Positions 6,539 to 15,059 are shown, numbered from the stretch's first letter. The stretch: DNA of 35,262 nt from Phocaeicola intestinalis (GCF_014837065.1 NZ_JACSPP010000039.1:1-35262), one strand, 5' to 3'. Translations and numbers: made by a program. The notes: generated from the letters alone by a model not told the origin.

Positions 6539-7408
6539 TTATTTCATGGTAAACGAGTTTTGTCCGATCATATTGCCGTCGGCAAAGATATAGACCGTAT
6601 AGGTACCTGCAGGAAGGTATTCTTCCACGTCCCAATAGACGGTAACGCTTTGTTCTTCTCCGGTATATTCAATATACTTTTTAATGGAGTAAGTAATTTC
6701 ACGGTCTTCGTAGGCAAAGGTGGTATTGCCTTTCGAGAGGATGTCATTGTCGGGCTTGGCAATGCGGACGTAAATTGTTTTGTTGCCCGTTTCGGCAGTG
6801 ATGTTCTTTACGATGGTGAACGAGATAGCAATTTTTTTCACGTCTTTTACCTTTCGTGCTTTCTTGCCACGTTTATTCATCGGTAGTGCAGAGATGTTGG
6901 TGGCATCCAGTTGGGCTGCTAGCGATACCTTTTCGTTCAGGTTTTTCTTTTCTTGCGAGAGGGTATTGATTTGCGCTGTGGCAGCTGAGTATTTGCTTTT
7001 CACTTCCTGATTTTCTTCCATCAGTGCAGCGTTGAGCCGGTTGAGCGAGTCAATTTGGATAACATAGGTACGCAGCACGGCACGTACGGTTTTCAATTCT
7101 TTCTTCAACCGCAATATTTCGGCAGCATTGGTTGTCTTCACCTGCCGCAGTTCTTCCAATAACCGTTGGGTCTTCAACTTTTCACTTTCCAGTTTTTCAC
7201 GAAGCGAATCGTTGTTGATTTGCACCTGAAGTTCATCGTATTGTGTAGCAAACGCGCTATATTCATTTTCCATTTCTTGTTTTTCTACGGCAAACACTTC
7301 GGCCATTTCCTTATTTTTCCGGTATTCGTTCACGGCAAGGAAAGAAACGCCTGCAACAATGACAATCAATAGAATAATCGCTCCAACTAATTTTTTATTT
7401 TTTTCCAT
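6539..7408 (-). CDS. Single-pass membrane coiled-coil protein of unknown function
   Basis: This 289-residue protein has one N-terminal membrane helix (about residues 8-27). A long Glu/Lys/Leu-rich coiled coil follows from about 30 to 165, then a basic linker (KRGKKARKVKDVKK). The C-terminal domain of about 100 residues looks like beta structure (TIYVRIAKPDNDIL, QSVTVYWDVEEYLPAGTYTV). It is probably anchored in the inner membrane with the coiled coil and beta domain in the periplasm. It is the first gene of a likely operon with the S41 lipoprotease, so it could be a scaffold, adaptor or substrate for it; this is inference from 11-bp spacing only. I do not recognise a named family. Confidence 0.75.
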   Translation of the reverse strand: MEKNKKLVGAIILLIVIVAGVSFLAVNEYRKNKEMAEVFAVEKQEMENEYSAFATQYDELQVQINNDSLREKLESEKLKTQRLLEELRQVKTTNAAEILRLKKELKTVRAVLRTYVIQIDSLNRLNAALMEENQEVKSKYSAATAQINTLSQEKKNLNEKVSLAAQLDATNISALPMNKRGKKARKVKDVKKIAISFTIVKNITAETGNKTIYVRIAKPDNDILSKGNTTFAYEDREITYSIKKYIEYTGEEQSVTVYWDVEEYLPAGTYTVYIFADGNMIGQNSFTMK

Positions 7409-7504
7409 AGACTCTTGAGTTTGGGCGCAAAATTACAACATTTTGCACAGATGTAGTCTTTTGGGCTGATAAAAAACTATAATGGGGATGAGTTCATGCG
7501 TTTT

Positions 7505-7560
7505 AAGTTTTTAAGTTTTTAAGTTTTTAAGTTTTTGAGTTTTTAAGTTTTTGGGTTTGT
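7505..7560. repeat. Period-8 tandem repeat (AAGTTTTT)n
   Basis: Seven consecutive 8-bp units, AAGTTTTT with variants GAGTTTTT and GGGTTTGT, start at 7505, 7513, 7521, 7529, 7537, 7545 and 7553. The array lies between the fimbrillin-like gene and the coiled-coil gene. The 8-bp period is shared with arrays near 18.1 and 33.5 kb although the sequence differs. Confidence 0.8.
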
Positions 7561-7599
7561 TTGCTGATTCTGCCTTACTGGTTATTGGGAATAGCTCTT

Positions 7600-7642
7600 A
7601 AAAACTCATCCTACATCATCACACAAAACTCAAAACAGACTT
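7600..7642 (+). repeat. Diverged right (R) module of the dispersed repeat
   Basis: AAAACTCATCCTACATCATC followed by an ACTCAAAACAG end aligns with 28889-28934 at roughly 80% by eye. It lies immediately beyond the stop codon of the fimbrillin-like gene. Confidence 0.5.
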
Positions 7643-9388
7643 TTAAAGGCCTGCCAACTTGGCTGGAACACCTTCATCTCCTGCTTCCCAATGCAAAAGG
7701 GGAAGTCCGTTATACTCGCCTTGCTGCTTGTCTACCCAGGCATTTAAGGCATCCAAAAGGGTTTCGCCCGTATCGGTAACGGTGAAATCAGTATCGTAAG
7801 TATAGATGGTGCTTTTGTCTTTGATGTTGGTGAAATTCTTGTAAACAGGATCGGAGGTGCATGTTACCGGGTAATAACAATATTGAAATATCGTTTTTGT
7901 TGTTGCAACTCTATGACTAAAATAACCAAATTCCGTATTGCCCACATACATTAAATCCCCTGCATAACAATTAAGAAGGCAGTTTTCGTCATTTCCACTA
8001 CGATGAAAAATTCCTCCAGTTTGCGATGCTTTGTTAAAATGACACGCGTATACATAGCTATTGAGTATTTGGGAATAATTATAGTTACATAATCCCCCTG
8101 CACTATATAATGTTCCCTCAAAATTGACATTATATGATGAGCAGTTGGCAATAATGCCATAATTTTCACTTACTAATCCTCCAGCGTAACCCAATGTCCA
8201 GTCCTTGATACTACATGACTTTACATGACATCCGGTAATAATCCCTTCATTCAAACCTACCATCATTCCTTCAAAATAAGGCTCATTAGAAATCTGAGGA
8301 TTGGTATAGGAACAGTTTTCTAAAGTCAAATTCTTTACAATTCCTCGCTCGCCTATGTATCCGAATAGTCCCTGATGTTTAGTGTCCTCCGGAGTAATCA
8401 AACGTAGATTGGAAAGCGAATGCCCTTGACCGTCAAAACATTTATTAAAAGATTTGCTTTTACCAAATTCTGTCGACTTACAGCCTATCGGCTGCACTTG
8501 CTCACTTTGCTCTTCTGTGAACTCAATGTCCGCACAAAGGAAATAGGTCATGACGCCATCTACTTCATGTCCGAAATCGTCCAGCGTGTAGCCTTCGTAT
8601 TCCATCCCGTTTATCAGATGGGAGAATGCGATAAATTCTTCTGCGGTGTAGATGCCGGTTTCTTTTTCTTTGGAAATAAGCCGGTAGGTATATTGGTGTC
8701 CCGAAATGAAAGATTGTGTCGGAGTGGTGAGCTGTAGTTCACCTTCGGGGGTGACAAGCCTGATGTCGACAGAAACATTGTCGGCAGGAGGTATGAAAAG
8801 TGTATATATACGGTCAGTTCGTTTTTCGAAAGAAACGGTAGGTGCCGGAGTTTCTGCAAATGTGAATGTTCGGGTGTGAGGCTCTATGCTTGCCAGTCGG
8901 ACGGATGGAGTAAAACGGATGTTTTGCATCTGTGTATGGATTGATTCATCTGTCTCAAAAGTGATTTTGGCAAAGAGATGTTCGAATTGCAGTTCAACTG
9001 GTTTGCCGTAGGGTGTTTCTTGAGCTGCATATAAGATGTCTTTCAGATTTCCTTCCGTATCGTAAAGTTCTTGTTGGGTTGATGCGAATGCCGGATAGTA
9101 GACGACAACCGATGCATCATTTCCACTTTTATCCCAGTACAATGGAGTCTCAGGATGCCATTCCCCATCTTGATAAGTCAGGGCGATATTGTTGGCGTTT
9201 ATTCCTCCCTGACAGAAAAGGGAGGCTTTGTCGCCTGCGGTGAAGATATTTTTTCCTTCATTGTTCCGGGTCATCCCTTCCAATTGGTTTCCTTGGATGG
9301 AGACTGTTATAAGTGAGTTGTCCATAAGTTGTTCTTCCTGGCATCCGACAAGCAGGCAAGCAAGGAGGATGATATATAGCTGTTTCAT
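7643..9388 (-). CDS. Fimbrillin-like surface lipoprotein with GLUG-type repeats
   Basis: Fimbrillin-type lipoproteins are exported and form or decorate surface fibres in Bacteroidales. The 581-residue product starts with MKQLYIILLACLLVGC, a lipobox with Cys16. The N-terminal half (about 25-240) resembles Mfa-like/fimbrillin domains: TRNNEGKNIFTAGDKASLF, then ETPLYWDKSG, VVYYPAF and FEHLFAKITFE. From about 300 to 520 there are irregular GLUG-like repeats (GLFGYIG, GMMVGLNEGIITGCHV, AGGLVSENYGIIANCSSYN, AGGLCNYNYSQILNSYV), which probably fold as a beta-helix-like region. No fimbrial assembly genes adjoin it, so it may be an orphan adhesin. The long upstream region (9389-10309) carries several repeat families. 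Confidence 0.8.
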   Translation of the reverse strand: MKQLYIILLACLLVGCQEEQLMDNSLITVSIQGNQLEGMTRNNEGKNIFTAGDKASLFCQGGINANNIALTYQDGEWHPETPLYWDKSGNDASVVVYYPAFASTQQELYDTEGNLKDILYAAQETPYGKPVELQFEHLFAKITFETDESIHTQMQNIRFTPSVRLASIEPHTRTFTFAETPAPTVSFEKRTDRIYTLFIPPADNVSVDIRLVTPEGELQLTTPTQSFISGHQYTYRLISKEKETGIYTAEEFIAFSHLINGMEYEGYTLDDFGHEVDGVMTYFLCADIEFTEEQSEQVQPIGCKSTEFGKSKSFNKCFDGQGHSLSNLRLITPEDTKHQGLFGYIGERGIVKNLTLENCSYTNPQISNEPYFEGMMVGLNEGIITGCHVKSCSIKDWTLGYAGGLVSENYGIIANCSSYNVNFEGTLYSAGGLCNYNYSQILNSYVYACHFNKASQTGGIFHRSGNDENCLLNCYAGDLMYVGNTEFGYFSHRVATTKTIFQYCYYPVTCTSDPVYKNFTNIKDKSTIYTYDTDFTVTDTGETLLDALNAWVDKQQGEYNGLPLLHWEAGDEGVPAKLAGL

Positions 9389-9470
9389 GGCATTCGGTAT
9401 ATTGTTGTTTTTAAAATATAACGCAAGAGCATTATTTTGTTTACCCCCGTTCCCTGTTTTTTACCAGCTG

Positions 9471-9490
9471 ATTATGCGAATCGGGAGTTG
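9471..9490 (+). repeat. Short dispersed repeat ATTATGCGAATCGGGAGTTG
   Basis: Near-identical versions occur at 27486-27505 and, inverted, at 30011-30027, with GAATCAGGAGT in place of GAATCGGGAGT. All three are intergenic. At 27.5 kb it forms one arm of a hairpin. Confidence 0.45.
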
Positions 9491-9539
9491 ACAACGGATT
9501 CTTGTGATGCTATCACAGGACACAGACTACACAAGGATA

Positions 9540-9608
9540 CACAGAAGAACAGGTCAATAATCAATATGCTGATGTGAAAATAAATTAGCACATTGCCCTA
9601 TTATTCAT
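9540..9608 (+). repeat. 69-bp dispersed repeat, copy 1
   Basis: This sequence matches 14883-14951 at 66 of 69 positions. Its centre holds AATGTG and CACATT as short arms around AAAATAAATTAG, and it ends GCCCTATTATTCAT. Preceding sequence (ACAGACTACACAAGGATACA) resembles the ACAGAGG-type arm of the 14.9-kb copy, but the matching right arm is absent here. Confidence 0.8.
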
Positions 9609-9674
9609 CCGTTATAGTAGAACAAAATTGGTTTGCGAAAAATTCTTGATGTATTGTCATCTAAGGGAACGAAC

Positions 9675-9755
9675 GTGAAGGATCTCGTAGACATCCACGT
9701 GGGCGCATCCGAGATGCTTCACTACGTTACCAATGACGAATTTACAATTTGTCAT
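9675..9755. repeat. Two adjacent REP-like palindromes
   Basis: GTGAAGGATCTCG (9675-9687) pairs with CGAGATGCTTCAC (9710-9722) at 12 of 13 positions. Just downstream, ATGAC-n-AATT (9733-9742) pairs with AATT-n-GTCAT (9746-9755). The pair looks like a BIME-type composite of two hairpins in the long intergenic region upstream of the fimbrillin-like gene. Confidence 0.6.
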
Positions 9756-9935
9756 AATCGAATGGATTTTCCGCAGGAAATAGGCACTCAGCATGACAAA
9801 TGATTTTTCGCATTTTATTTCTGATTGACTATAAAAGGGAGTTGGAAGAAATTATTGTCCGCAGGTGGGTTGGAAGTTTGGCGGTCAGTACATTTGTATC
9901 GGTTTCAGAGGCAGGAATATTGCTCTGGAAAGTAA

Positions 9936-10085
9936 GATATACTTCAACTGCGAATGAATATATACTTCAACTGCGAATGAATATATACTTCAACTGCGAA
10001 TGAATATATACTTCAACCGCGAATGAATATATACTTCAACTGCGAATGAATATATACTTCAACTGCAGATGAAGATATACTGCAA
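9936..10085. repeat. 23-bp direct tandem repeat array
   Basis: The unit contains ACTTCAACTGCGAATGAAT. ACTTCAA recurs at 9941, 9964, 9987, 10010, 10033 and 10056, exactly 23 bp apart, and a seventh degenerate unit (ACTGCAA) starts at 10079. Internal units are nearly identical (one has ACCGC for ACTGC) and the last two are degenerate. There are no spacers, so this is not a CRISPR. Since 23 is not a multiple of three, a coding repeat is unlikely. It lies between gdhA (3' end) and the fimbrillin-like gene (5' end). Nothing else coding is seen in 9389-10309. Confidence 0.9.
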
Positions 10086-10190
10086 TCAGATGGGGATATT
10101 TTAGGGGCAGGAGGACATTGCTTTGGGATAATCGAATGTTATTTTGATGCGCCTTCGGAATGTGTCCACTTATCCATGTGGATGTATTCA

Positions 10191-10214
10191 GGGCGTATGC
10201 GATACGCCCCTACA
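10191..10214. repeat. REP-like palindrome, copy 2
   Basis: The 24 bp are identical to 304-327, with GGGCGTAT and ATACGCCC as perfect 8-bp arms around GCG. It lies about 95 bp beyond the gdhA stop codon. Confidence 0.7.
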
Positions 10215-10309
10215 GCAAAAAACGCTGCTTACCTTCACAGGCGAGCAGCGCAGCTACAATACAAAATACAAATACAACTAAACGAGATATTATTATAAAA
10301 CGTCCTGTT

Positions 10310-11647
10310 TTATACAATTCCTTGTGCCATCATGGCGTGTGCCACTTTCATGAATCCGGCAATGTTGGCACCTTTTACATAATTGATGTAACCGTCAGGC
10401 TCGGTGCCGTACTTCACACATTGTTCGTGGATGTTGTGCATAATCTGATGCAACTTGTCATCTACTTCCTGTGCGGTCCAGCTGATGTGCATGGCGTTCT
10501 GGCTCATTTCGAGTCCCGAGGTCGCTACACCTCCTGCATTGACGGCTTTTCCCGGTGCATACATCACCTTGTTTTCGATGAATGCATCGATGGCTTCGGG
10601 TGTGCAACCCATGTTGGAAATTTCTCCGACACAAAGAACGGAATTTTTTATCAAATTACAAGCGTCTTCGCCATTTAATTCGTTCTGAGTGGCGCAAGGA
10701 AGTGCGATATCTACCTTTACTTCCCACGGACGGCGTCCCGGATAGAAGGTTGCGCCCGGATATTTTTCGGCATAGGGTGCTACCACATCGTTTCCCGAAG
10801 CGCGGAGTTCGAGCATGTAGTCTATCTTTTCACCGCTTACTCCGTCGGGGTCGTAAATATATCCGTCGGGACCGGAAAGGGTGACTACCTTAGCTCCTAA
10901 CTGGTTGGCTTTCGTTACGGCTCCCCATGCTACGTTGCCGAAACCTGATACGGCGATGGTTTTGCCCTTGATGTCGATGCCTTTCTTGTCGAGCATGTGT
11001 TTTACGAAGTACAGTCCGCCGAAACCTGTGGCTTCGGGACGGATAAGTGAACCGCCATATTCAAGTCCTTTGCCTGTAAAGGTGCCGGTAAATTCGTGTG
11101 TCAGTTTCTTGTACATGCCGAACATGTATCCAACCTCGCGTCCGCCTACGCCGATGTCGCCGGCAGGCACATCCATGTCGGGACCCAGATGGTGGTAAAG
11201 CTCCAGCATAAAGGCTTGGCAGAAGCGCATGATCTCGGCTTCGCTCTTGCCGCGCGGTGAGAAGTCGGAACCGCCTTTGGCGCCACCCATGGGCAAGGTA
11301 GTAAGGGCGTTTTTGAATGTTTGTTCGAATCCTAAGAATTTCAGGATAGACAGGTTGACTGATGCGTGGAAACGGATGCCGCCTTTGTAAGGACCGATGG
11401 CATTGTTGAATTGGACGCGATAGCCCAGGTTGACTTGCACTTTGCCTTTGTCGTCTACCCACGGCACACGGAATGTGATGATGCGGTCGGGTTCTACCAG
11501 CCGCTCGATGAGCGATACCTTTTCGAACTCGGGATGCTGGTTGTAAATATCTTCGATAGAAATCAATACCTCTTTTACGGCTTGCAAATACTCAGATTCA
11601 CCGGGATGCTTGGCCTCCAGCGATGACATGATTCGGTTGATGTCCAT
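10310..11647 (-). CDS. gdhA: Glutamate dehydrogenase (hexameric, probably NADP-linked)
   Basis: The enzyme interconverts 2-oxoglutarate plus ammonium and glutamate in the cytoplasm and is a main route of ammonium assimilation in Bacteroidales. The 445-residue product has the usual length for the hexameric class. Motifs in order are YKGGIRFHASVNLSILKFLG, then LTTLPMGGAKGGSDF with the substrate-binding lysines, and GPDMDVPAGDIGVGGREVGY. The Rossmann motif is VSGFGNVAWGA, and NAGGVATSGLEMSQNA lies near the C-terminus. Cofactor preference for NADP is inferred from family resemblance rather than from a decisive residue. It has its own consensus promoter and is divergent from the receiver/ATP-grasp gene, with 230 bp between starts. 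Confidence 0.96.
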   Translation of the reverse strand: MDINRIMSSLEAKHPGESEYLQAVKEVLISIEDIYNQHPEFEKVSLIERLVEPDRIITFRVPWVDDKGKVQVNLGYRVQFNNAIGPYKGGIRFHASVNLSILKFLGFEQTFKNALTTLPMGGAKGGSDFSPRGKSEAEIMRFCQAFMLELYHHLGPDMDVPAGDIGVGGREVGYMFGMYKKLTHEFTGTFTGKGLEYGGSLIRPEATGFGGLYFVKHMLDKKGIDIKGKTIAVSGFGNVAWGAVTKANQLGAKVVTLSGPDGYIYDPDGVSGEKIDYMLELRASGNDVVAPYAEKYPGATFYPGRRPWEVKVDIALPCATQNELNGEDACNLIKNSVLCVGEISNMGCTPEAIDAFIENKVMYAPGKAVNAGGVATSGLEMSQNAMHISWTAQEVDDKLHQIMHNIHEQCVKYGTEPDGYINYVKGANIAGFMKVAHAMMAQGIV

Positions 11648-11692
11648 AACTATTTATCTTTAAGGTCTGACAAAATGAAATGTTTCTTTATG

Positions 11693-11723
11693 CAAAGGTA
11701 GGATTTTAAACGGATAAATCAAA
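11693..11723 (-). promoter_or_regulatory. Promoter of gdhA
   Basis: On the minus strand TTTG (11720-11723) and TACCTTTG (11693-11700) are separated by 19 nt, the sigma-ABfr arrangement. The -7 box lies about 45 bp before the gdhA start. Confidence 0.75.
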
Positions 11724-11877
11724 TAATTCTGTATGAATTTATCTGTAAAAACTGATAAAAAGTTAAAAGCCGTATGGCAGGTCATTGGCGGCAGGTAAAG
11801 TTTGTACGCCGATAAGTTGCATAAATCAAGAGAAATCCCGAAATTTGTTTGAGAAATCAAGCTTAAATCCGATAGCT

Positions 11878-14835
11878 ATGCTCAATAAGTTAAAATTAAA
11901 CCAACTCTATTTCAAGGATACCCAGTTTGTCAACCTGATGACGAAACGTATCTTTAATGTACTTCTGGTTGCCAATCCGTATGATGCTTTCATGCTGGAA
12001 GACGACGGGCGCATCGATGAGAAAATCTTTATCGAGTATATGAACCTGAGCCTTCGTTATCCGCCGCGTTTCACGCAGGTGTCTACCGAGGAAGATGCCT
12101 GGAAGCAGTTGGAAAACACCCGTTTCGAGCTGGTCATCTGTATGCCCGGCACCGATAATAGTGATACGTTTGACATCGGCAGGCAAATCAAGGAGAAATA
12201 TCCGCATATTCCGCTGGTGGTCCTGACCCCGTTCTCGCACGGCATCCGCGAGCGGATGGAGCACGAAGACCTGAGTGTCTTTGAATACGTGTTCTGCTGG
12301 CTGGGGAATACCGACCTGCTGGTGTCTATCATCAAGCTGATAGAGGACAAGATGAATCTGGAGCATGATGTCAAGGAGGTGGGTGTGCAGATGATTCTGC
12401 TGGTAGAAGACTCCATACGGTTTTATTCGTCGGTATTGCCTAACCTTTACAAGTTTGTGTTGCGCCAAAGCCAGGAGTTTGCAACGGAGGCGCTGAACGA
12501 GCACCAGCGTACCTTGCGCATGCGCGGGCGTCCTAAGATTGTATTGGCACGCACTTATGAGGAGGCGTTTGACCTTTATACCCGTTATCAGAACAATACC
12601 TTGGGGATTGTTTCCGATGCGCGTTTCCCTCGAGAAGGGAAGATTGATCCGCAGGCAGGCATCCGCTTTCTTACCGAGGTGCGTAGCCGGAGTCCGTTTA
12701 TCCCTTTGATTTTGCAATCGTCGGAAGCTTCGAACCGGGAGTTTGCCACCCACATTCATGCCCAGTTTGTCGACAAGAATTCCAAGAAGATGAATCTGGA
12801 CTTGCGGCAGGCTGTGTCTGAGCATTTCGGCTTCGGTGATTTTGTGTTCCGTGACCCGAAGACCAAGGAGGAAGTGGCGCGGGTGCATAACTTGAAAGAT
12901 TTGCAGAACGCCATTTTCTCTATCCCCGCCGACTCGCTGCTGTATCATATCGGGCGTAATCACGTGTCCCGCTGGTTGTATTCGCGTGCTATATTTCCCG
13001 TGGCAGAGTTTCTGAAGCAGATTACGTGGGAGTCGTTGCAAGACATTGATGCCCACCGGCAGATTATCTTCGAAGCCATTGTGAAATACCGTAAGATGAA
13101 AAACCAGGGTGTCGTAGCGGTATTCCAGCGCGACAGGTTCGACCGCTATTCGCACTTTGCCCGCATCGGTGACGGTTCGTTGGGAGGAAAGGGGCGCGGA
13201 CTTGCCTTTATCGACAACATGGTAAAGCGTCATCCCGAGTTTGAAGAGTTTGAGAATGCCACGATAGCCATTCCGAAGACGGTGGTGCTCTGTACGGATA
13301 TATTCGACGAGTTTATGGAAACCAACCAGCTCTACCAGATAGCCCTGAGCGAAGCGGATGACGAAGTGATATTGCGTGCCTTTCTGCGTGCGAAGCTGCC
13401 CGATAACCTGGTAGAGGACTTTTTCGCTTTCTTCGATGTGGTGAAGGCGCCGATAGCCATCCGTTCGTCCAGCTTGCTGGAAGACTCGCACTATCAGCCT
13501 TTTGCCGGTATCTATTCTACTTATATGATTCCGTATATGGATGACAAGTACGAACGCCTGCGGATGCTGAGCGATGCGATAAAAGGTGTATATGCTTCGG
13601 TGTTCTATAAAGACAGCAAGGCGTATATGCAGGCTACCAGCAACGTTATCGACGAGGAAAAGATGGCAGTAATCCTGCAGGAGGTAGTGGGTACGCAATA
13701 CGGCGACCGTTACTATCCTGCCATATCGGGAGTGGCACGTTCGGTCAATTATTATCCTATCAATGACGAACTTGCCGAAGAAGGTACTGTCAGCCTGGCA
13801 TTGGGCTTGGGCAAATACATCGTCGACGGCGGATTGACCCTGCGTGTGTGTCCGTATCACCCTGATAAGGTGTTGCAGACCAGTGAACTGGAGATGGCGC
13901 TTCGCGAGACACAGACCCGCTTTTATGCCCTTGACCTGAAGAACCTGGGACACGACTTTTCGCTGGATGACGGGTTCAATCTCTTGAAGCTGCCGGTGAA
14001 GGAAGCCGAGGCAGACGGTTCGCTGACATACATCGCTTCTACTTACGACCCTTATGATATGGTTATCCGCGACGGTATTTATCCCGGCGGGCGCAAGGTG
14101 ATTACCTTTGCCAATATTCTTCAGCACGATGTGTTTCCTTTGGCACGTATTCTTCAGCTGGTACAGAAGTATGGTCAGGGTGAAATGCGCCGTCCGGTAG
14201 AGATTGAGTTTGCCGTTAACCTGAACGCCCAAGAGAAGTCCGGCACTTTTTATTTGCTTCAAATCCGTCCGATGGTGGATATGAAAGCCGATTTCAACGA
14301 AGACCTGGAAGCCATCCCCGCAGAGCGTTTGTTGCTGAAAAGCGAGAATGCGTTGGGGCAGGGTGTGATAGATGATATGCAAGATGTGATTTATGTGAAG
14401 ACGGAAGGTTATTCGGCTTCGAACAACCAGCTGATAGCCTATGATATCGAGAAACTGAACCGGCGTTTCCTTGACGAAGGCAAGCACTATGTCCTGGTAG
14501 GTCCGGGCAGGTGGGGAAGCAGTGATACCTGGCTGGGTATTCCTGTGAAGTGGCCCAATATTTCGGCGGCACGTATTATCGTTGAGGCTGGTCTCACCAA
14601 TTACCGTGTCGACCCTAGCCAGGGTACGCATTTCTTCCAGAACCTCACGTCATTCGGGGTAGGCTATTTTACCATCAATGCTTATTGCGGCGACGGGGTG
14701 TTCAATCAGGAATTGCTGGATGCCATGCCTGCTGTGGAAGAGACGAAATTTATCCGTTGGGTGCATTTCGACAAGCCGCTTACGGCAAAGATGAACGGGA
14801 AGAAGAAGCTGGGAGTGGTGGAATTGCCGGAATGA
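11878..14835 (+). CDS. Tandem receiver-like domains fused to a PEP-synthase-type ATP-grasp domain
   Basis: The start at 11878 is preferred because family-like sequence begins at MLNKLKLNQLYF; the frame is open to 11785. The 985-residue protein has three parts. Residues about 22-155 look like a receiver that has lost its phospho-acceptor (LVICMPGTD where LxxLDxxMPG is usual). Residues about 170-320 look like an intact receiver: Glu177-Asp178, Asp247 in IVSDARFP, Ser281/282 and Lys300. From about 420 it matches the nucleotide-binding domain of PEP synthase/PPDK: GSLGGKGRG (434-441), AIRSSSLLED (527-536) and YLLQIRP (792-798). The swivelling phospho-His domain (TSH motif) and PEP-binding barrel are absent. 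Instead about 185 residues follow with GPGRWGSSDTW (875-885) and SQGTHFFQNL (914-923). The product may phosphorylate a partner under control of the receiver; this is inference. Confidence 0.85.
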   Translation: MLNKLKLNQLYFKDTQFVNLMTKRIFNVLLVANPYDAFMLEDDGRIDEKIFIEYMNLSLRYPPRFTQVSTEEDAWKQLENTRFELVICMPGTDNSDTFDIGRQIKEKYPHIPLVVLTPFSHGIRERMEHEDLSVFEYVFCWLGNTDLLVSIIKLIEDKMNLEHDVKEVGVQMILLVEDSIRFYSSVLPNLYKFVLRQSQEFATEALNEHQRTLRMRGRPKIVLARTYEEAFDLYTRYQNNTLGIVSDARFPREGKIDPQAGIRFLTEVRSRSPFIPLILQSSEASNREFATHIHAQFVDKNSKKMNLDLRQAVSEHFGFGDFVFRDPKTKEEVARVHNLKDLQNAIFSIPADSLLYHIGRNHVSRWLYSRAIFPVAEFLKQITWESLQDIDAHRQIIFEAIVKYRKMKNQGVVAVFQRDRFDRYSHFARIGDGSLGGKGRGLAFIDNMVKRHPEFEEFENATIAIPKTVVLCTDIFDEFMETNQLYQIALSEADDEVILRAFLRAKLPDNLVEDFFAFFDVVKAPIAIRSSSLLEDSHYQPFAGIYSTYMIPYMDDKYERLRMLSDAIKGVYASVFYKDSKAYMQATSNVIDEEKMAVILQEVVGTQYGDRYYPAISGVARSVNYYPINDELAEEGTVSLALGLGKYIVDGGLTLRVCPYHPDKVLQTSELEMALRETQTRFYALDLKNLGHDFSLDDGFNLLKLPVKEAEADGSLTYIASTYDPYDMVIRDGIYPGGRKVITFANILQHDVFPLARILQLVQKYGQGEMRRPVEIEFAVNLNAQEKSGTFYLLQIRPMVDMKADFNEDLEAIPAERLLLKSENALGQGVIDDMQDVIYVKTEGYSASNNQLIAYDIEKLNRRFLDEGKHYVLVGPGRWGSSDTWLGIPVKWPNISAARIIVEAGLTNYRVDPSQGTHFFQNLTSFGVGYFTINAYCGDGVFNQELLDAMPAVEETKFIRWVHFDKPLTAKMNGKKKLGVVELPE

Positions 14836-14859
14836 GTAACCTGTTTATTATATAACTAT

Positions 14860-14982
14860 TCACTACAGAGGCCACAGAGTGTCACAGAAGAATAGGTCAA
14901 TAAACAATATGCTAATGTGAAAATAAATTAGCACATTGCCCTATTATTCATTGACACATTAAATCTGTGTCCTCTGTGGTGA
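14860..14982. repeat. Nested inverted repeat containing copy 2 of the 69-bp repeat
   Basis: Outer arms TCACTACAGAGGCCACAGA (14860-14878) and TCTGTGTCCTCTGTGGTGA (14964-14982) are complementary at 17 of 19 positions. Inside, GTCAAT (14896-14901) pairs with ATTGAC (14950-14955), and AATGTG pairs with CACATT around an AT-rich centre. The inner part, 14883-14951, is the second copy of the 69-bp repeat at 9540-9608. It lies downstream of the receiver/ATP-grasp gene. Confidence 0.75.
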
Positions 14983-14983
14983 G

Positions 14984-15012
14984 AATCATCGCACGATAAA
15001 TTCAAAACAGTT
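14984..15012 (+). repeat. R module of the dispersed repeat, solo copy
   Basis: These 29 bp, ending ATAAATTCAAAACAGTT, are identical to 28903-28931, where they form the right end of the full element. No L module is nearby, so this is a solo end. Confidence 0.75.
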
Positions 15013-15020
15013 CCTAAAAG

Positions 15021-15057
15021 AAAAGGTTGCTTCCTTTTACAGAAAGCAACCTTTTTT
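15021..15057 (-). terminator. Terminator following tRNA-Thr (bidirectional)
   Basis: AAAAGGTTGCTT (15021-15032) pairs with AAGCAACCTTTT (15044-15055) as a perfect 12-bp stem. It begins a few bases past the tRNA 3' end on the minus strand. A T run also follows on the plus strand (15052-15057), so it may stop read-through from the receiver/ATP-grasp gene too. Confidence 0.8.
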
Positions 15058-15059
15058 CG

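Noticed and set aside
9800..10003. A 67-codon open frame running into the 23-bp repeat
   Set aside because: The repeat unit is not a multiple of three, so the frame is accidental.
9936..10085. Considered as a CRISPR array
   Set aside because: Units follow each other without unique spacers and no cas genes are present.
9936..10085. Considered as plasmid-type replication iterons
   Set aside because: No replication initiator gene is nearby and the surroundings are chromosomal housekeeping genes.
11896..14631. A 911-codon open frame on the minus strand opposite the receiver/ATP-grasp gene
   Set aside because: It mirrors the coding constraint of the plus-strand gene, contains no recognisable domain, and the plus-strand product has clear receiver and ATP-grasp motifs.
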